From NCBI RefSeq assembly GCF_010729665.1, contig NZ_AP022610.1, forward strand, positions 1,674,001 to 1,738,000: a stretch of DNA of 64,000 nucleotides, written 5' to 3'. Each line of letters begins with the position of its first letter. Within the stretch, counting starts at the first letter, position 1. The stretch is from Mycolicibacterium madagascariense. Its GTDB lineage: Bacteria > Actinomycetota > Actinomycetes > Mycobacteriales > Mycobacteriaceae. The position numbers were made by a program, and so were the translations under genes. Below, one piece after another: positions 51,252 to 58,767 of this stretch. The notes below the pieces were generated by a model. The model ran no database searches. It was not told the DNA's origin and was given only the letters and a program-made list of their open reading frames with translations.

Positions 51252-51282
51252 GCCCTCTCACGGCGCTTTTGCGTCTGCTCGC
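51224..51282. terminator. Bidirectional hairpin overlapping the WS/DGAT stop codon
   Basis: 22-nt inverted arms (51224-51245 and 51261-51282) with two mismatches and a 15-nt loop. The WS/DGAT TAG (51249-51251) is inside the loop, so the protein's last residues are encoded by the hairpin. The other arm is next to the convergent amidohydrolase end at 51291. Confidence 0.8.
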
Positions 51283-51290
51283 GGATGGAA

Positions 51291-52526
51291 TCAGGCGCCG
51301 GCGTGGGCGAATTCCGGGGGCTTGACCGCGGAGGGATCGGGGTTGGCCAGCGGCAGTCCCATGAAGCGGCGGGCGTTGTCACCCATGAAGTCATAGGTGC
51401 GACGCACGTCCATGCCCTCGGCGTACTTCCAGTAGCCCTTCGGGGTGGCCAGGCCTTCGGGGTGCGGCCAGTCCGAGCCGAACATGACCTTGTCCCAGCC
51501 GACGGTCTCGACGACGTCGGCCACCGAACCCTCCCAGAACGGGCTCACCCAGCAGTTGCGACGGAACACGTCGTGCGGGTGCTCGGGGAAGTTCTGCGGC
51601 ATCTTCTTGTAGGTCATCTCGAGATCGTCGAAGAGCGGCTTGATCCAAGCACTTCCGTTCTCCACGCTCGCGATGCGCAACTTGGGGAACCTCGTCAGCG
51701 TGCCGTGGCAGATCAGGCTGGTGAGCATGTCGGCGATCTCGCGGTGGCCCAGTGCGGTCCACTTGAACGCCGACATCTCGAAGGCGTTGCTCGTGTCGGC
51801 GGGCTCCCACATCTCGATGTACTCCTGCAGCGGAGGCTGGCTCGCGTGCAGGACGATCGGCAGTCCGGCGGCCTCGACGTCGCGCCAGAACGGGTCGAAT
51901 TCGGGCAGCGCCGGGGAGCGCCACCCCTTGTAGCCCTTGACCGGAGCCGGCTTGATGAGCGCGACCTTGGCGCCGTTCTCCAGGATGTACTCCAGCTCGC
52001 GGCGGCCCTCGTCGACGATGCCGAGGTTGATGACCGGGGTCGAGTAGATCCGATTCTCGTAACTGAAGCCCCAGTGCTCGAGCATCCACTGATTGAGCGA
52101 GTGGATGATGGCGGCCGTCAGCTCGGGATCCTCGGCCGAGGAGTGCTCGACGAGGTTGGCCAGCGTCGGGTAGTTGATGCAGGAGTCGACGCCCTGTCCG
52201 TTGAGTTCGGCGATGCGATCCTCGGGATTGCGCGCACCCGGGGGCGTGTCGATGCCGCGGCCGGACATCTCCCGCATCGTCAGGCCCTCGGGGTTCTGAC
52301 CGGAGTAGAACCTCTCGTGCGCGCCGGGCGCGGCCACCCGATCGAACGTCGGGTTGGGCATGTAGTCGGTGATCTTGTTGAGGATCGCGATGCGGGTGTG
52401 CCGACCGATCTGCACGTACTGAACCTTGGACTTGTACTTCTCGGGCAGGTACTTCAGCAGCGCATCGGGGGTCTCGTACATGTGCTGGTCGGCATCGAAG
52501 ATCGGTGCGTCGGTGAACTGGGTCAT
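51291..52526 (-). CDS. Metal-dependent amidohydrolase (amidohydrolase_2)
   Basis: A 411-residue TIM-barrel protein closely similar to 21358-22566. Its N-terminal motif is FDADQHMYE (DxHxxE form), VLHAS carries a candidate metal His, and MFGSDWPHPEG the C-terminal Asp. ATG 52526 has GAGAGGC upstream. It is divergent from the TetR at 52675 across two TTGAC/GTCAA palindromes, so this gene is probably controlled by that TetR and not by the two regulators that dominate the window. Confidence 0.88.
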   Translation of the reverse strand: MTQFTDAPIFDADQHMYETPDALLKYLPEKYKSKVQYVQIGRHTRIAILNKITDYMPNPTFDRVAAPGAHERFYSGQNPEGLTMREMSGRGIDTPPGARNPEDRIAELNGQGVDSCINYPTLANLVEHSSAEDPELTAAIIHSLNQWMLEHWGFSYENRIYSTPVINLGIVDEGRRELEYILENGAKVALIKPAPVKGYKGWRSPALPEFDPFWRDVEAAGLPIVLHASQPPLQEYIEMWEPADTSNAFEMSAFKWTALGHREIADMLTSLICHGTLTRFPKLRIASVENGSAWIKPLFDDLEMTYKKMPQNFPEHPHDVFRRNCWVSPFWEGSVADVVETVGWDKVMFGSDWPHPEGLATPKGYWKYAEGMDVRRTYDFMGDNARRFMGLPLANPDPSAVKPPEFAHAGA

Positions 52527-52576
52527 CGGGGTGCCTCTCGCTTCCTGACAGGGGGGCCGAAATCGAGCATGCGGCA

Positions 52577-52596
52577 ACTTGACAGTTGTGTCAAGT
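52577..52596. promoter_or_regulatory. TetR operator 1, ACTTGACA-N4-TGTCAAGT
   Basis: Perfect 8-bp inverted arms with a 4-bp spacer in the divergent region between the amidohydrolase and the TetR at 52675. Typical size and position for a TetR site. Confidence 0.8.
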
Positions 52597-52642
52597 ACGA
52601 TTTCGGAGTGCGCCCGAAAGTGATTCCATCTGCACCGATTGC

Positions 52643-52662
52643 ACTTGACGGCAGTGTCATCT
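52643..52662. promoter_or_regulatory. TetR operator 2, imperfect ACTTGACG-N4-TGTCATCT
   Basis: A second copy with the same layout as 52577-52596, three arm bases differing. It ends 12 bp before the TetR ATG; TTGACG inside it could also serve as a -35 element. Confidence 0.65.
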
Positions 52663-52674
52663 ACTGTGGCTGCC

Positions 52675-53274
52675 ATGACCACCACCTCGGGCGACCTGGC
52701 AGCTCGGACTGCCGACGTCGGACGCGGTGAGCGGACCCGTTCGGCAATCCTCGAGGCCAGTCGCAGGCTGTTCCTCGAACGTGGCTATGCCGGCACCCCC
52801 ATCAACGCGATCACCGAGGCGTGTGGCATCTCGCGGGCCGGCTTCTACACCTACTTCAAGGACAAGCGCGAGATCTTCAACGTCCTGGGCGAGACGGCGT
52901 ACCACGACGTCCTCGCCGTCATCGCGGAGTGGGCGAATGCCGAGGAGCCGTTCACGCCCGCCGACGTCCGAAACTGGGTGGGGCACTACTTCGACTACAT
53001 GGACCGCCATGGCGCATTCGTGCTCGCCTCGGCCCAGTCGGCACCCGACGACGAGGCATTCCGCCTGTCTCGCAACCGAATGGTGAGCCGGGCGTCGTGG
53101 AAGTTGGGCCATGCGATTGCCGGTGCCGATGCGCACTCACCGGACGTCGTCGGCGTTGCGGTGATGGGGCTGTTGGACCGCGCGTGGCAGACGGTCCACC
53201 GCCAGACGGTCGCCGTCGAACGTCACGAGATGGTCGCCGTCGTCGCCGAGATGATCACCGCCATGGCGCGCTGA
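52675..53274 (+). CDS. TetR-family regulator
   Basis: A 199-residue TetR: helix-turn-helix at ~20-62 (RSAILEASRRLFLERGYAGTPINAI, then GISRAGFYTYFKDKREIF) and a helical effector domain. ATG 52675 is chosen because the alternative TTG at 52639 precedes and overlaps an operator. No strong Shine-Dalgarno is seen, so a leaderless transcript is possible. It probably represses itself and the divergent amidohydrolase through the two palindromes. Confidence 0.92.
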   Translation: MTTTSGDLAARTADVGRGERTRSAILEASRRLFLERGYAGTPINAITEACGISRAGFYTYFKDKREIFNVLGETAYHDVLAVIAEWANAEEPFTPADVRNWVGHYFDYMDRHGAFVLASAQSAPDDEAFRLSRNRMVSRASWKLGHAIAGADAHSPDVVGVAVMGLLDRAWQTVHRQTVAVERHEMVAVVAEMITAMAR

Positions 53275-53367
53275 CGGGAATCCCAGTTCCTCCCAAGGGG
53301 ATTGGACTGGGGAATTGTGGATATCCCATGACTGCACGGCGGACCACCACACGTAGAGGAGTGCGAC

Positions 53368-53523
53368 ATGTCAGGTTTCGACACCAGCCAACCGATCACG
53401 GACGAGGCGTCCCTCGACGAGGCCGACGACGCCACGAAGGCGGCCACGCCAACCGAACCCGAGGCGTCGACGCCGCCTGCCGATCCCGACGAACTCGGCG
53501 ACGCCACACCCGGCCCGCGCTGA
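53368..53523 (+). CDS. Small acidic disordered protein (51 aa)
   Basis: ATG 53368 follows GAGGAG and opens a 51-residue frame ending 2 nt before the convergent DUF2889 gene. The peptide is rich in Asp, Glu, Ala, Thr and Pro (for example DEASLDEADDATK, then PTEPEASTPPADPDELGD), with no Cys or hydrophobic segment, so it is probably unstructured. No family is recognised. The good ribosome site and mycobacterial-type codon use favour a real gene, but expression is unproven. Confidence 0.55.
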   Translation: MSGFDTSQPITDEASLDEADDATKAATPTEPEASTPPADPDELGDATPGPR

Positions 53524-53525
53524 CG

Positions 53526-54542
53526 CTACGCCTTCTGCAGGACGCCGATCAACGCGCCCGCGTCCGCGACGCTGCGCAGCAGATCGTTGAGATGCGTGCA
53601 CGTGCTGGTGCCGGACAGTTCCTGCCGGACCCGAAAGTGTAGTTCGCTCAACGTCATTCCTTCGATGCGCTCGGCGCTGGCGACCGCTCCGGGGCACTCC
53701 TGCCACGGCAGCACGCGTGGGATCGCGCGAGAGTCCAGGATGACCGCGGTCTCGGGATCGACGGCGACGTCGAGGGTGTACTCGTGGATGATCGTCTCGA
53801 CCCCGTCGGCTCGCACGTAGGTATCCCGGAACATCGCGTCGATGCCGATGCTGCCGTCCACGGCGTCGAACACGTCGATCCGGCGCAGTCGGCGCATGCC
53901 GTGGCGCGGGAGTTCCGCCATGGGGTGCCAGGCGTCTGGGTCGTCGTCGTGGTCGAGATCGGGTGCCTCGGGGCCGGTCACGACCACCGGATCGCCCGCC
54001 TCGAACGAGTTCATCAGCAATCCACCGGTGGCGAAGCCGGCGCACTGGTCTGCGACGGGGAGATAGCCCGACGTCGCGACGTCCTCGAGGACGCCGGAGG
54101 CCGACAGTGCGTGACCGGAGATCAAGGTGGCCACGGGGACGTCGTCGAGCAGCGTGTACCGCAGATCCCGGGTTGCCCGCAGCCACGGCGCAACCTCGTC
54201 GGCGGCGGCTCGGAACCCGCTCATCGCCGGCGCGCCGCAGAGCAAGGACACCGCGTCGACCGGCGGGGTGACCTCGACCCGACGCACGACCCGCGCGATC
54301 AATTCGATGGTCGCCGACAACCCGGAGGTGGCCAATGGCGTTGCACTGCCGTCGGATTCGGTCCAGACGTCACGCGCCGCACCACTCAGGTGAACCGGAT
54401 CCAGTGACCCGTCGCTGCGGGTCATGTCGATCGACGTGGTACGGCGCGCCGATCGCGGACGCCGGGGCGGGTTGTGGGTCGTCGGTTCGTGCCTGCCGTG
54501 CAGCGGATGCAGGCCGAACGACGGGACGCCCAGATCGGTCAC
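53526..54542 (-). CDS. DUF2889-domain protein
   Basis: A 338-residue protein. The last ~50 residues (LPWQECPGAVASAERIEG, then ELHFRVRQELSGTSTCTHLNDLLRS) match the conserved end of DUF2889, including the Cys/His-bearing TCTHLND. The N-terminus has GLHPLHGRHEPTTHNPPRRP, also in keeping with the family. Function is unknown; members occur in aromatic and steroid-type catabolic clusters. GTG 54542 is 10 nt after the DUF35-like gene's stop, making it third in an operon with thiolase and DUF35. Confidence 0.8.
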   Translation of the reverse strand: MTDLGVPSFGLHPLHGRHEPTTHNPPRRPRSARRTTSIDMTRSDGSLDPVHLSGAARDVWTESDGSATPLATSGLSATIELIARVVRRVEVTPPVDAVSLLCGAPAMSGFRAAADEVAPWLRATRDLRYTLLDDVPVATLISGHALSASGVLEDVATSGYLPVADQCAGFATGGLLMNSFEAGDPVVVTGPEAPDLDHDDDPDAWHPMAELPRHGMRRLRRIDVFDAVDGSIGIDAMFRDTYVRADGVETIIHEYTLDVAVDPETAVILDSRAIPRVLPWQECPGAVASAERIEGMTLSELHFRVRQELSGTSTCTHLNDLLRSVADAGALIGVLQKA

Positions 54543-54552
54543 GCCGCGACGG

Positions 54553-54981
54553 CTATCCCTGCGGGCGGAACGCGAAGGTCGTCAACGACCGGCCGTCCTC
54601 GGTCTCCAACGTCGTGGTGGTCGACACCAGTCGCTGGCCGATGGCGAGTTCGTCGGCGGTGGTGTCGACGATCAACGACTCGACGAGCACCCCTTCGGGC
54701 AGCTCGACGAAACCCACGACGTACGGTGTGAAGACCTTGGGATCGCGAATCCCCTTGTAGGGCAGCGGAGGTGGGAACTGCTGGGTGGTGTAGGTGAACA
54801 GTGTCCCCTCGGTGGAGAGTTCGACCGCCTCGATGTCCTCCTGGACCTGGGGATCGCCGTCGAAGAGTTCTGGCCGCTCGGCGGGAAACTTCACCACGCC
54901 CGACGAACGCCGCCGCGATGCCTGGAGCACCGCGCGGTCGTCGTCGATCCGGAACAGGCCCTCGGCGATGAGCGTCGTCAT
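54553..54981 (-). CDS. DUF35-like OB-fold protein without zinc ribbon
   Basis: 142 residues consisting mainly of an OB-fold of the DUF35/Pfam OB_aCoA_assoc type (PELFDGDPQVQEDIEAV, TYTTQQFPPP, TPYVVGFVELPEGVLVES). The four-Cys zinc ribbon of the relative at 22569 is missing: no cysteines are present. ATG 54981 lies 1 nt after the thiolase stop. DUF35 proteins usually partner thiolases, and the adjacent gene is a thiolase, so a complex is inferred. Confidence 0.8.
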   Translation of the reverse strand: MTTLIAEGLFRIDDDRAVLQASRRRSSGVVKFPAERPELFDGDPQVQEDIEAVELSTEGTLFTYTTQQFPPPLPYKGIRDPKVFTPYVVGFVELPEGVLVESLIVDTTADELAIGQRLVSTTTTLETEDGRSLTTFAFRPQG

Positions 54982-54982
54982 C

Positions 54983-56233
54983 TCACGCCACCTCGATGAC
55001 CATCGCGGCCCCCATGCCGCCGCCGGCGCACATCGAGAGCACGCCGATACCGCCTCCGCGCCTACGCAATTCGTGGATCGCGGAGGTGACCATGCGGGCG
55101 CCGGTCGCGGCGATGGGATGCCCCAGGCTGATGCCCGAGCCGTACACGTTGACGATCTCCTCGTCGAGTTCGAGCTCCCGCGCGCACGCCACCGCCTGCG
55201 CGGCGAACGCCTCGTTGATCTCGAACAGCGCGACGTCCTCGAGCTTGCGGCCGGCGAGTTCCAGAGCCTTGGGAATGGCCTTGATCGGCCCGCTGCCGGT
55301 ACGCGTGGGGTCGAGCCCGACCTGCGTCCACGACAGGACGTGTGCGAGCACCTCCTGGGTCGTGTCGGGCGCGGCGAGGGCGACGACCGCGGCGGCGTCG
55401 TTGATGCCCGAGGAATTGCCCGCGGTCACCGTGAAGCCGTCGATCTCGGGGTGCAGCACCTTGAGCCCGGCCAACGACTCCATCGACGTGCTGCGCCGGG
55501 GATGCTCGTCGACGGCGAAGGTGATGGTGCTGCCGTCGGCCTGGGGGACCTCGATCGGGACGATCTCGTCGACGAAGGAGCCCGCGTCGATGGCCTTGAT
55601 CGCGCGCTGATGGCTACGCAGTGCCCATTCGTCCTGCTGCTCGCGGGTGATTCCGTACTGCACGTTGCAGTTGTGGGCGACCGTGATCGACATGTCCATC
55701 GCGGGCGCTTCGGCGGTCGGAGGGTGCGATTCGGGGAACCACTGCGCGTAGTCCTCCGGCGACTTGCCGGTCGTGAACGGCTTGCGCTTCTGCATGATGG
55801 GTCCGGTCGAGATCGATTCCATCCCGCCCGCGAGAATGGCGCCGCTCATCCCGGACGCGATCTGACCCGCGCCGACGGCGATCGCCGAGAGGCTCGACGC
55901 GCACTGGCGGTTGACCGCGATCCCGGGAATGTCGACGAGGCCGAGGGCCACCGCGATGTAGCGGGCGCTGTCGCCGCCGCCCTGCATGCTCTCGGCGAGG
56001 ACGAAGTCGTCGAAGTCGGCGGGGTCGAGCCCGGAGCGTTCGATGACCGCCGAGACCACGGGCTTGGCCAACTCGATGGCCGGCACGTTCGCCAGCGTGC
56101 CGCGGCGGGACGTGCCGATCGCGGTGCGGGCGGCGGCGACGATCGCGGCACGCGAAGTCTTAGGCGAGCGGAGCGACGGGGTGTGCGGCGTCTGGGGCGA
56201 GCGGAGCGACGGGTTGTGCGGCACGGTGGCCAT
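54983..56233 (-). CDS. Acetyl-CoA acetyltransferase-type thiolase (FadA-like)
   Basis: A 416-residue thiolase with all catalytic elements: Cys111 in RQCASS, NEAFAAQ, GHPIAATGARM and SMCAGGGMGAA. It cleaves 3-ketoacyl-CoA. An unusual 27-residue N-terminal extension precedes the normal SRAAIVAAARTAIG start and contains an 11-residue repeat (PHNPSLRSPQT / PHTPSLRSPKT) encoded by a 27-bp DNA duplication. No in-frame start is available after the extension. ATG 56233 is divergent from the MaoC gene, with an AT-rich box between. Confidence 0.93.
   Translation of the reverse strand: MATVPHNPSLRSPQTPHTPSLRSPKTSRAAIVAAARTAIGTSRRGTLANVPAIELAKPVVSAVIERSGLDPADFDDFVLAESMQGGGDSARYIAVALGLVDIPGIAVNRQCASSLSAIAVGAGQIASGMSGAILAGGMESISTGPIMQKRKPFTTGKSPEDYAQWFPESHPPTAEAPAMDMSITVAHNCNVQYGITREQQDEWALRSHQRAIKAIDAGSFVDEIVPIEVPQADGSTITFAVDEHPRRSTSMESLAGLKVLHPEIDGFTVTAGNSSGINDAAAVVALAAPDTTQEVLAHVLSWTQVGLDPTRTGSGPIKAIPKALELAGRKLEDVALFEINEAFAAQAVACARELELDEEIVNVYGSGISLGHPIAATGARMVTSAIHELRRRGGGIGVLSMCAGGGMGAAMVIEVA
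56163..56222. repeat. 27-bp duplication inside thiolase N-terminus
   Basis: Copies at 56163-56189 and 56196-56222 differ at one base and have a 33-nt (11-codon) period, so the reading frame is kept. They encode the repeated PSLRSP segments of the thiolase extension. Confidence 0.9.
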
Positions 56234-56296
56234 GTGTCTCCCAAGGATCATCGGGGTGGGGTGGTTGCCCAGCGAGCGGGGCCAGTCTATACCGTT

Positions 56297-56305
56297 AAAT
56301 AGATA
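56297..56305 (+). promoter_or_regulatory. AAATAGATA box in divergent promoter
   Basis: 8 of 9 match to AAAYAGTTA, in an AT-rich patch between the thiolase (56233) and MaoC (56340) starts, 34 bp upstream of the latter. Confidence 0.4.
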
Positions 56306-56339
56306 TCGGAATAGCGGGTCCAGTGACGGGAGACGTCTG

Positions 56340-56798
56340 GTGAAGGTGATCACGTCGGTCGACGACGCGATGGCGACGATTGGCGAGGAACTCGGCACGA
56401 GTCGATGGGTGGAGGTCGACCAGGACCGCATCGATGCGTTCGCCGACGTCACGATGGACCACCAGTGGATCCACGTCGACGTCGAGAAGGCCAAGGCCGA
56501 GAGTCCTTACGGCGCAACGATTGCGCACGGCTTCCTGACGCTGTCCCTCATTCCCGGCGTGAGCAAGGACAACTACCGCGTCGAGAACGCCAAGATGGGC
56601 ATCAACTACGGGCTGAACAAGGTGCGCTTCCTCTCCGCCGTCACGGCGGGCAGTCGCGTCCGGGTCCGGTCCGAACTCGCGGACGCCACGAAGGTCGCCG
56701 ACGACACCGTGAACCTGACCGTCCGGCACACCGTCGAGCTCGACGGCTCCGACAAGCCGGCTGCAATCGCCGAACTCATCGCCCGGTTCGTGTTCTGA
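56340..56798 (+). CDS. MaoC-family (R)-specific enoyl-CoA hydratase
   Basis: A 152-residue single-hotdog hydratase. TMDHQWIHVD (~37-46) and SPYGATIAHGFLTLSL (~57-72) form the hydratase-2 motif with the catalytic Asp and His; INYGLNKVRF follows. It resembles mycobacterial HtdZ (Rv0130). It hydrates trans-2-enoyl-CoA to the (R)-3-hydroxyacyl-CoA, an alternative to the crotonases here. GTG 56340 heads a short operon with the Ltp2-like gene 28 nt downstream. Confidence 0.92.
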   Translation: MKVITSVDDAMATIGEELGTSRWVEVDQDRIDAFADVTMDHQWIHVDVEKAKAESPYGATIAHGFLTLSLIPGVSKDNYRVENAKMGINYGLNKVRFLSAVTAGSRVRVRSELADATKVADDTVNLTVRHTVELDGSDKPAAIAELIARFVF

Positions 56799-56826
56799 TG
56801 ACCACTGCAGACGAGGAGACGACGCG

Positions 56827-58017
56827 ATGAGCGGACCGTTCGAGGGCAGAGCCGTCCTGACCGGGGCGGGTAAGTCGCAGGTCGGACGCAGACTGGGCCG
56901 AACGGGCCTCGACCTCACGCTCGAAGCCGTGCTGCGCGCCATCGAGGACGCCGGGCTGAGCGTCGACGACGTGGACGGCATCGCCAGTTATCCCGGGCCG
57001 GGCGTGCCCGACGCGGGCTTCTCCGGTGCCACCGTCCAAGAGGTCCGCAACGCACTCGGTCTGCGCTCGCGGTGGTACGTCTCGGCGATGGAGACCGCGG
57101 GACAGATCGGCCCCGCCATCGAGGCGTGCATGGCGGTCAGCCTCGGCCTGGCCAACCACGTCGTGGTGTATCGATCGGTGTGGGAGTCCACCGCGGCGCA
57201 GCAGGCCGGCGGCGGTCGGGCCTCGGTGCTCTTCGGCGGCGGCGAGCTTCCGCCGCACCTGGAGTGGACGGCCCCGTTCGGAGCGCTGTCGGCGGCCAAC
57301 TGGCTGGCGATGCCCGCCCAGCGCTACATGCACGACTACGGCTTGACGCGAGAACACTTGGGCCGCATCGCCATCAACGCGCGCACCAACGCGGGCCTCA
57401 ATCCCGACGCCGTCTACCGCGAACCGATGACGATGGACGACTACCTCGGCGCCAGGATGATCTCCGAGCCACTGTGCCTGTATGACTGCGACGTCCCCTG
57501 TGACGGAGCGACCGCAGTGATCGTGTCCCGCCGCGACGCCGCCAACGGCCTACCGAGGCATCCGCTGACGGTCGAGTCCGTCGGCCCCGGGATGTTCGAA
57601 CGCGCCACCTGGGACCAGCGTGCCGACGTGACCACGATGGCCGCGCACGATTCGGCGGCCACGCTGTGGCAGCACACCAGCCTGACCCCCGCAGACGTGG
57701 ACATGGCGCAGCTGTACGACGGCTTCTCGTTCCTCACCGTGATGTGGCTGGAGGCCCTGGGGTTCTGCGACCACGGCAAGGTCGGCGAATTCCTCGACGA
57801 CGGTGCGCGGATCGCGCTCGACGGCGCACTCCCCATCAACACCAGCGGTGGTCAGCTCTCGGGTGGCCGCCTGCATGGCATGGGATTCCTGCACGAGGCG
57901 TGCGTGCAGATGTGGGGGGACGGCGGCGAGCGGCAGGCGCCCACGACGCCGGAGGTCGTCGCCGTCGGCGTCGGAGGCGGTCCGGTGGCCGGCTCCATGC
58001 TGCTGAGCAGCCGGTAG
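56827..58017 (+). CDS. Ltp2-like thiolase-fold aldolase
   Basis: A 396-residue thiolase-superfamily protein without the nucleophilic Cys (that loop reads SAMETAGQIGPA) and without a GHP loop (INTSGGQLSGGRLHGMG). QLYDGFSFLTVMWLEALGFC matches the Tyr-containing segment of Ltp2-type aldolases and of the paralogue at 23033-24208. It probably performs a retro-aldol cleavage, with a DUF35 partner that may be the protein at 54553-54981 or another. ATG 56827 follows GAGGAGACGACG. Confidence 0.87.
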   Translation: MSGPFEGRAVLTGAGKSQVGRRLGRTGLDLTLEAVLRAIEDAGLSVDDVDGIASYPGPGVPDAGFSGATVQEVRNALGLRSRWYVSAMETAGQIGPAIEACMAVSLGLANHVVVYRSVWESTAAQQAGGGRASVLFGGGELPPHLEWTAPFGALSAANWLAMPAQRYMHDYGLTREHLGRIAINARTNAGLNPDAVYREPMTMDDYLGARMISEPLCLYDCDVPCDGATAVIVSRRDAANGLPRHPLTVESVGPGMFERATWDQRADVTTMAAHDSAATLWQHTSLTPADVDMAQLYDGFSFLTVMWLEALGFCDHGKVGEFLDDGARIALDGALPINTSGGQLSGGRLHGMGFLHEACVQMWGDGGERQAPTTPEVVAVGVGGGPVAGSMLLSSR

Positions 58018-58071
58018 CGTCCGTGCCGTTTCGGCCTGGCGTCGAACGTCGATCGCGGTCAGGCCTTCTCG

Positions 58072-58686
58072 CTAAACCCTCGTCGCGTCGTGGGTTCCGT
58101 CGCTGAGCGCGGCGGTGAGCAGGGCCGCCAGCTCGTGGTAGGCGTGGGCATGGTCGAGACCGGTCGCAGCGCGGACACCGCCCTGCTGTATTCGGACCAT
58201 CATGGTCGCCGCGAGGTCCGCGGCGAAGCCGGCGTGCACCGAGCGGAACTCCCGCGCGGCGACGCCCTCGTCGATCAACTCCTGAACCCGGCGGGCCGCG
58301 ATGTGGGTGTTCTGCTGATAGACCTCGCGTGCGGGGGCAAAGGCATCCAGGTCGGACATGAACCGATCCGACGCCGCACCCAGCGCGACGCCGACGGCCG
58401 ACAGATAGGCGGTGATCCGTTCTCGTGCGCCGGACTCCGCCGCGACCCGAGCCTCGACGTCCTCGGTCGCACGGCGGAAGAAGTGCACGGTGGCCACGCG
58501 CACGAGCTGCTCCTTGCTGTCGGCCAACGTGTACAGGGTCGACTTGGAGCAGCGCAGCCGAGACGCCATGTCCTCGAGGGTGAGATGCGCGAAGCCCCGG
58601 CTGAGGAACAGGTCCACGAGCGCGTCGAAGAGCGTGACGCGCCGCGGGGTGAGGTCGGGTCGGACCAGGCGTTCCATGGGTTGCAT
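58072..58686 (-). CDS. TetR-family regulator
   Basis: A 204-residue TetR with an N-terminal helix-turn-helix (~15-58; FLSRGFAHLTLEDMASRLRCSKSTLYTLADSKEQL). The start may be ATG 58686 or 58677; neither has a good Shine-Dalgarno, and the first abuts an AGTACT box, suggesting a leaderless message. It is divergent from the acyl-CoA dehydrogenase at 58768, and four GTACTG boxes fill the gap. It is probably the repressor of that operon. Confidence 0.9.
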   Translation of the reverse strand: MQPMERLVRPDLTPRRVTLFDALVDLFLSRGFAHLTLEDMASRLRCSKSTLYTLADSKEQLVRVATVHFFRRATEDVEARVAAESGARERITAYLSAVGVALGAASDRFMSDLDAFAPAREVYQQNTHIAARRVQELIDEGVAAREFRSVHAGFAADLAATMMVRIQQGGVRAATGLDHAHAYHELAALLTAALSDGTHDATRV

Positions 58687-58750
58687 AGTACTGACGGGAC
58701 GTTTGCTGTACTGTCCGCGTCGCAGTACTGTGACGAGGGCCGTAGTACTG
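58687..58750. promoter_or_regulatory. Four GTACTG boxes, TetR operator cluster
   Basis: GTACTG starts at 58688, 58708, 58725 and 58745, giving spacings of 20, 17 and 20 bp: two equally spaced pairs. Three copies carry AGTACT. They lie between the TetR (58686) and acyl-CoA dehydrogenase (58768) starts. Confidence 0.75.
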
Positions 58751-58767
58751 CAGTCCGGAGGGGATTC

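Noticed and set aside
58018..58071. Terminator between convergent genes at 58.0 kb
   Set aside because: Only 6-bp GGCCTG/CAGGCC arms with a long interior are visible, too weak compared with the hairpins at 6191 and 51224.
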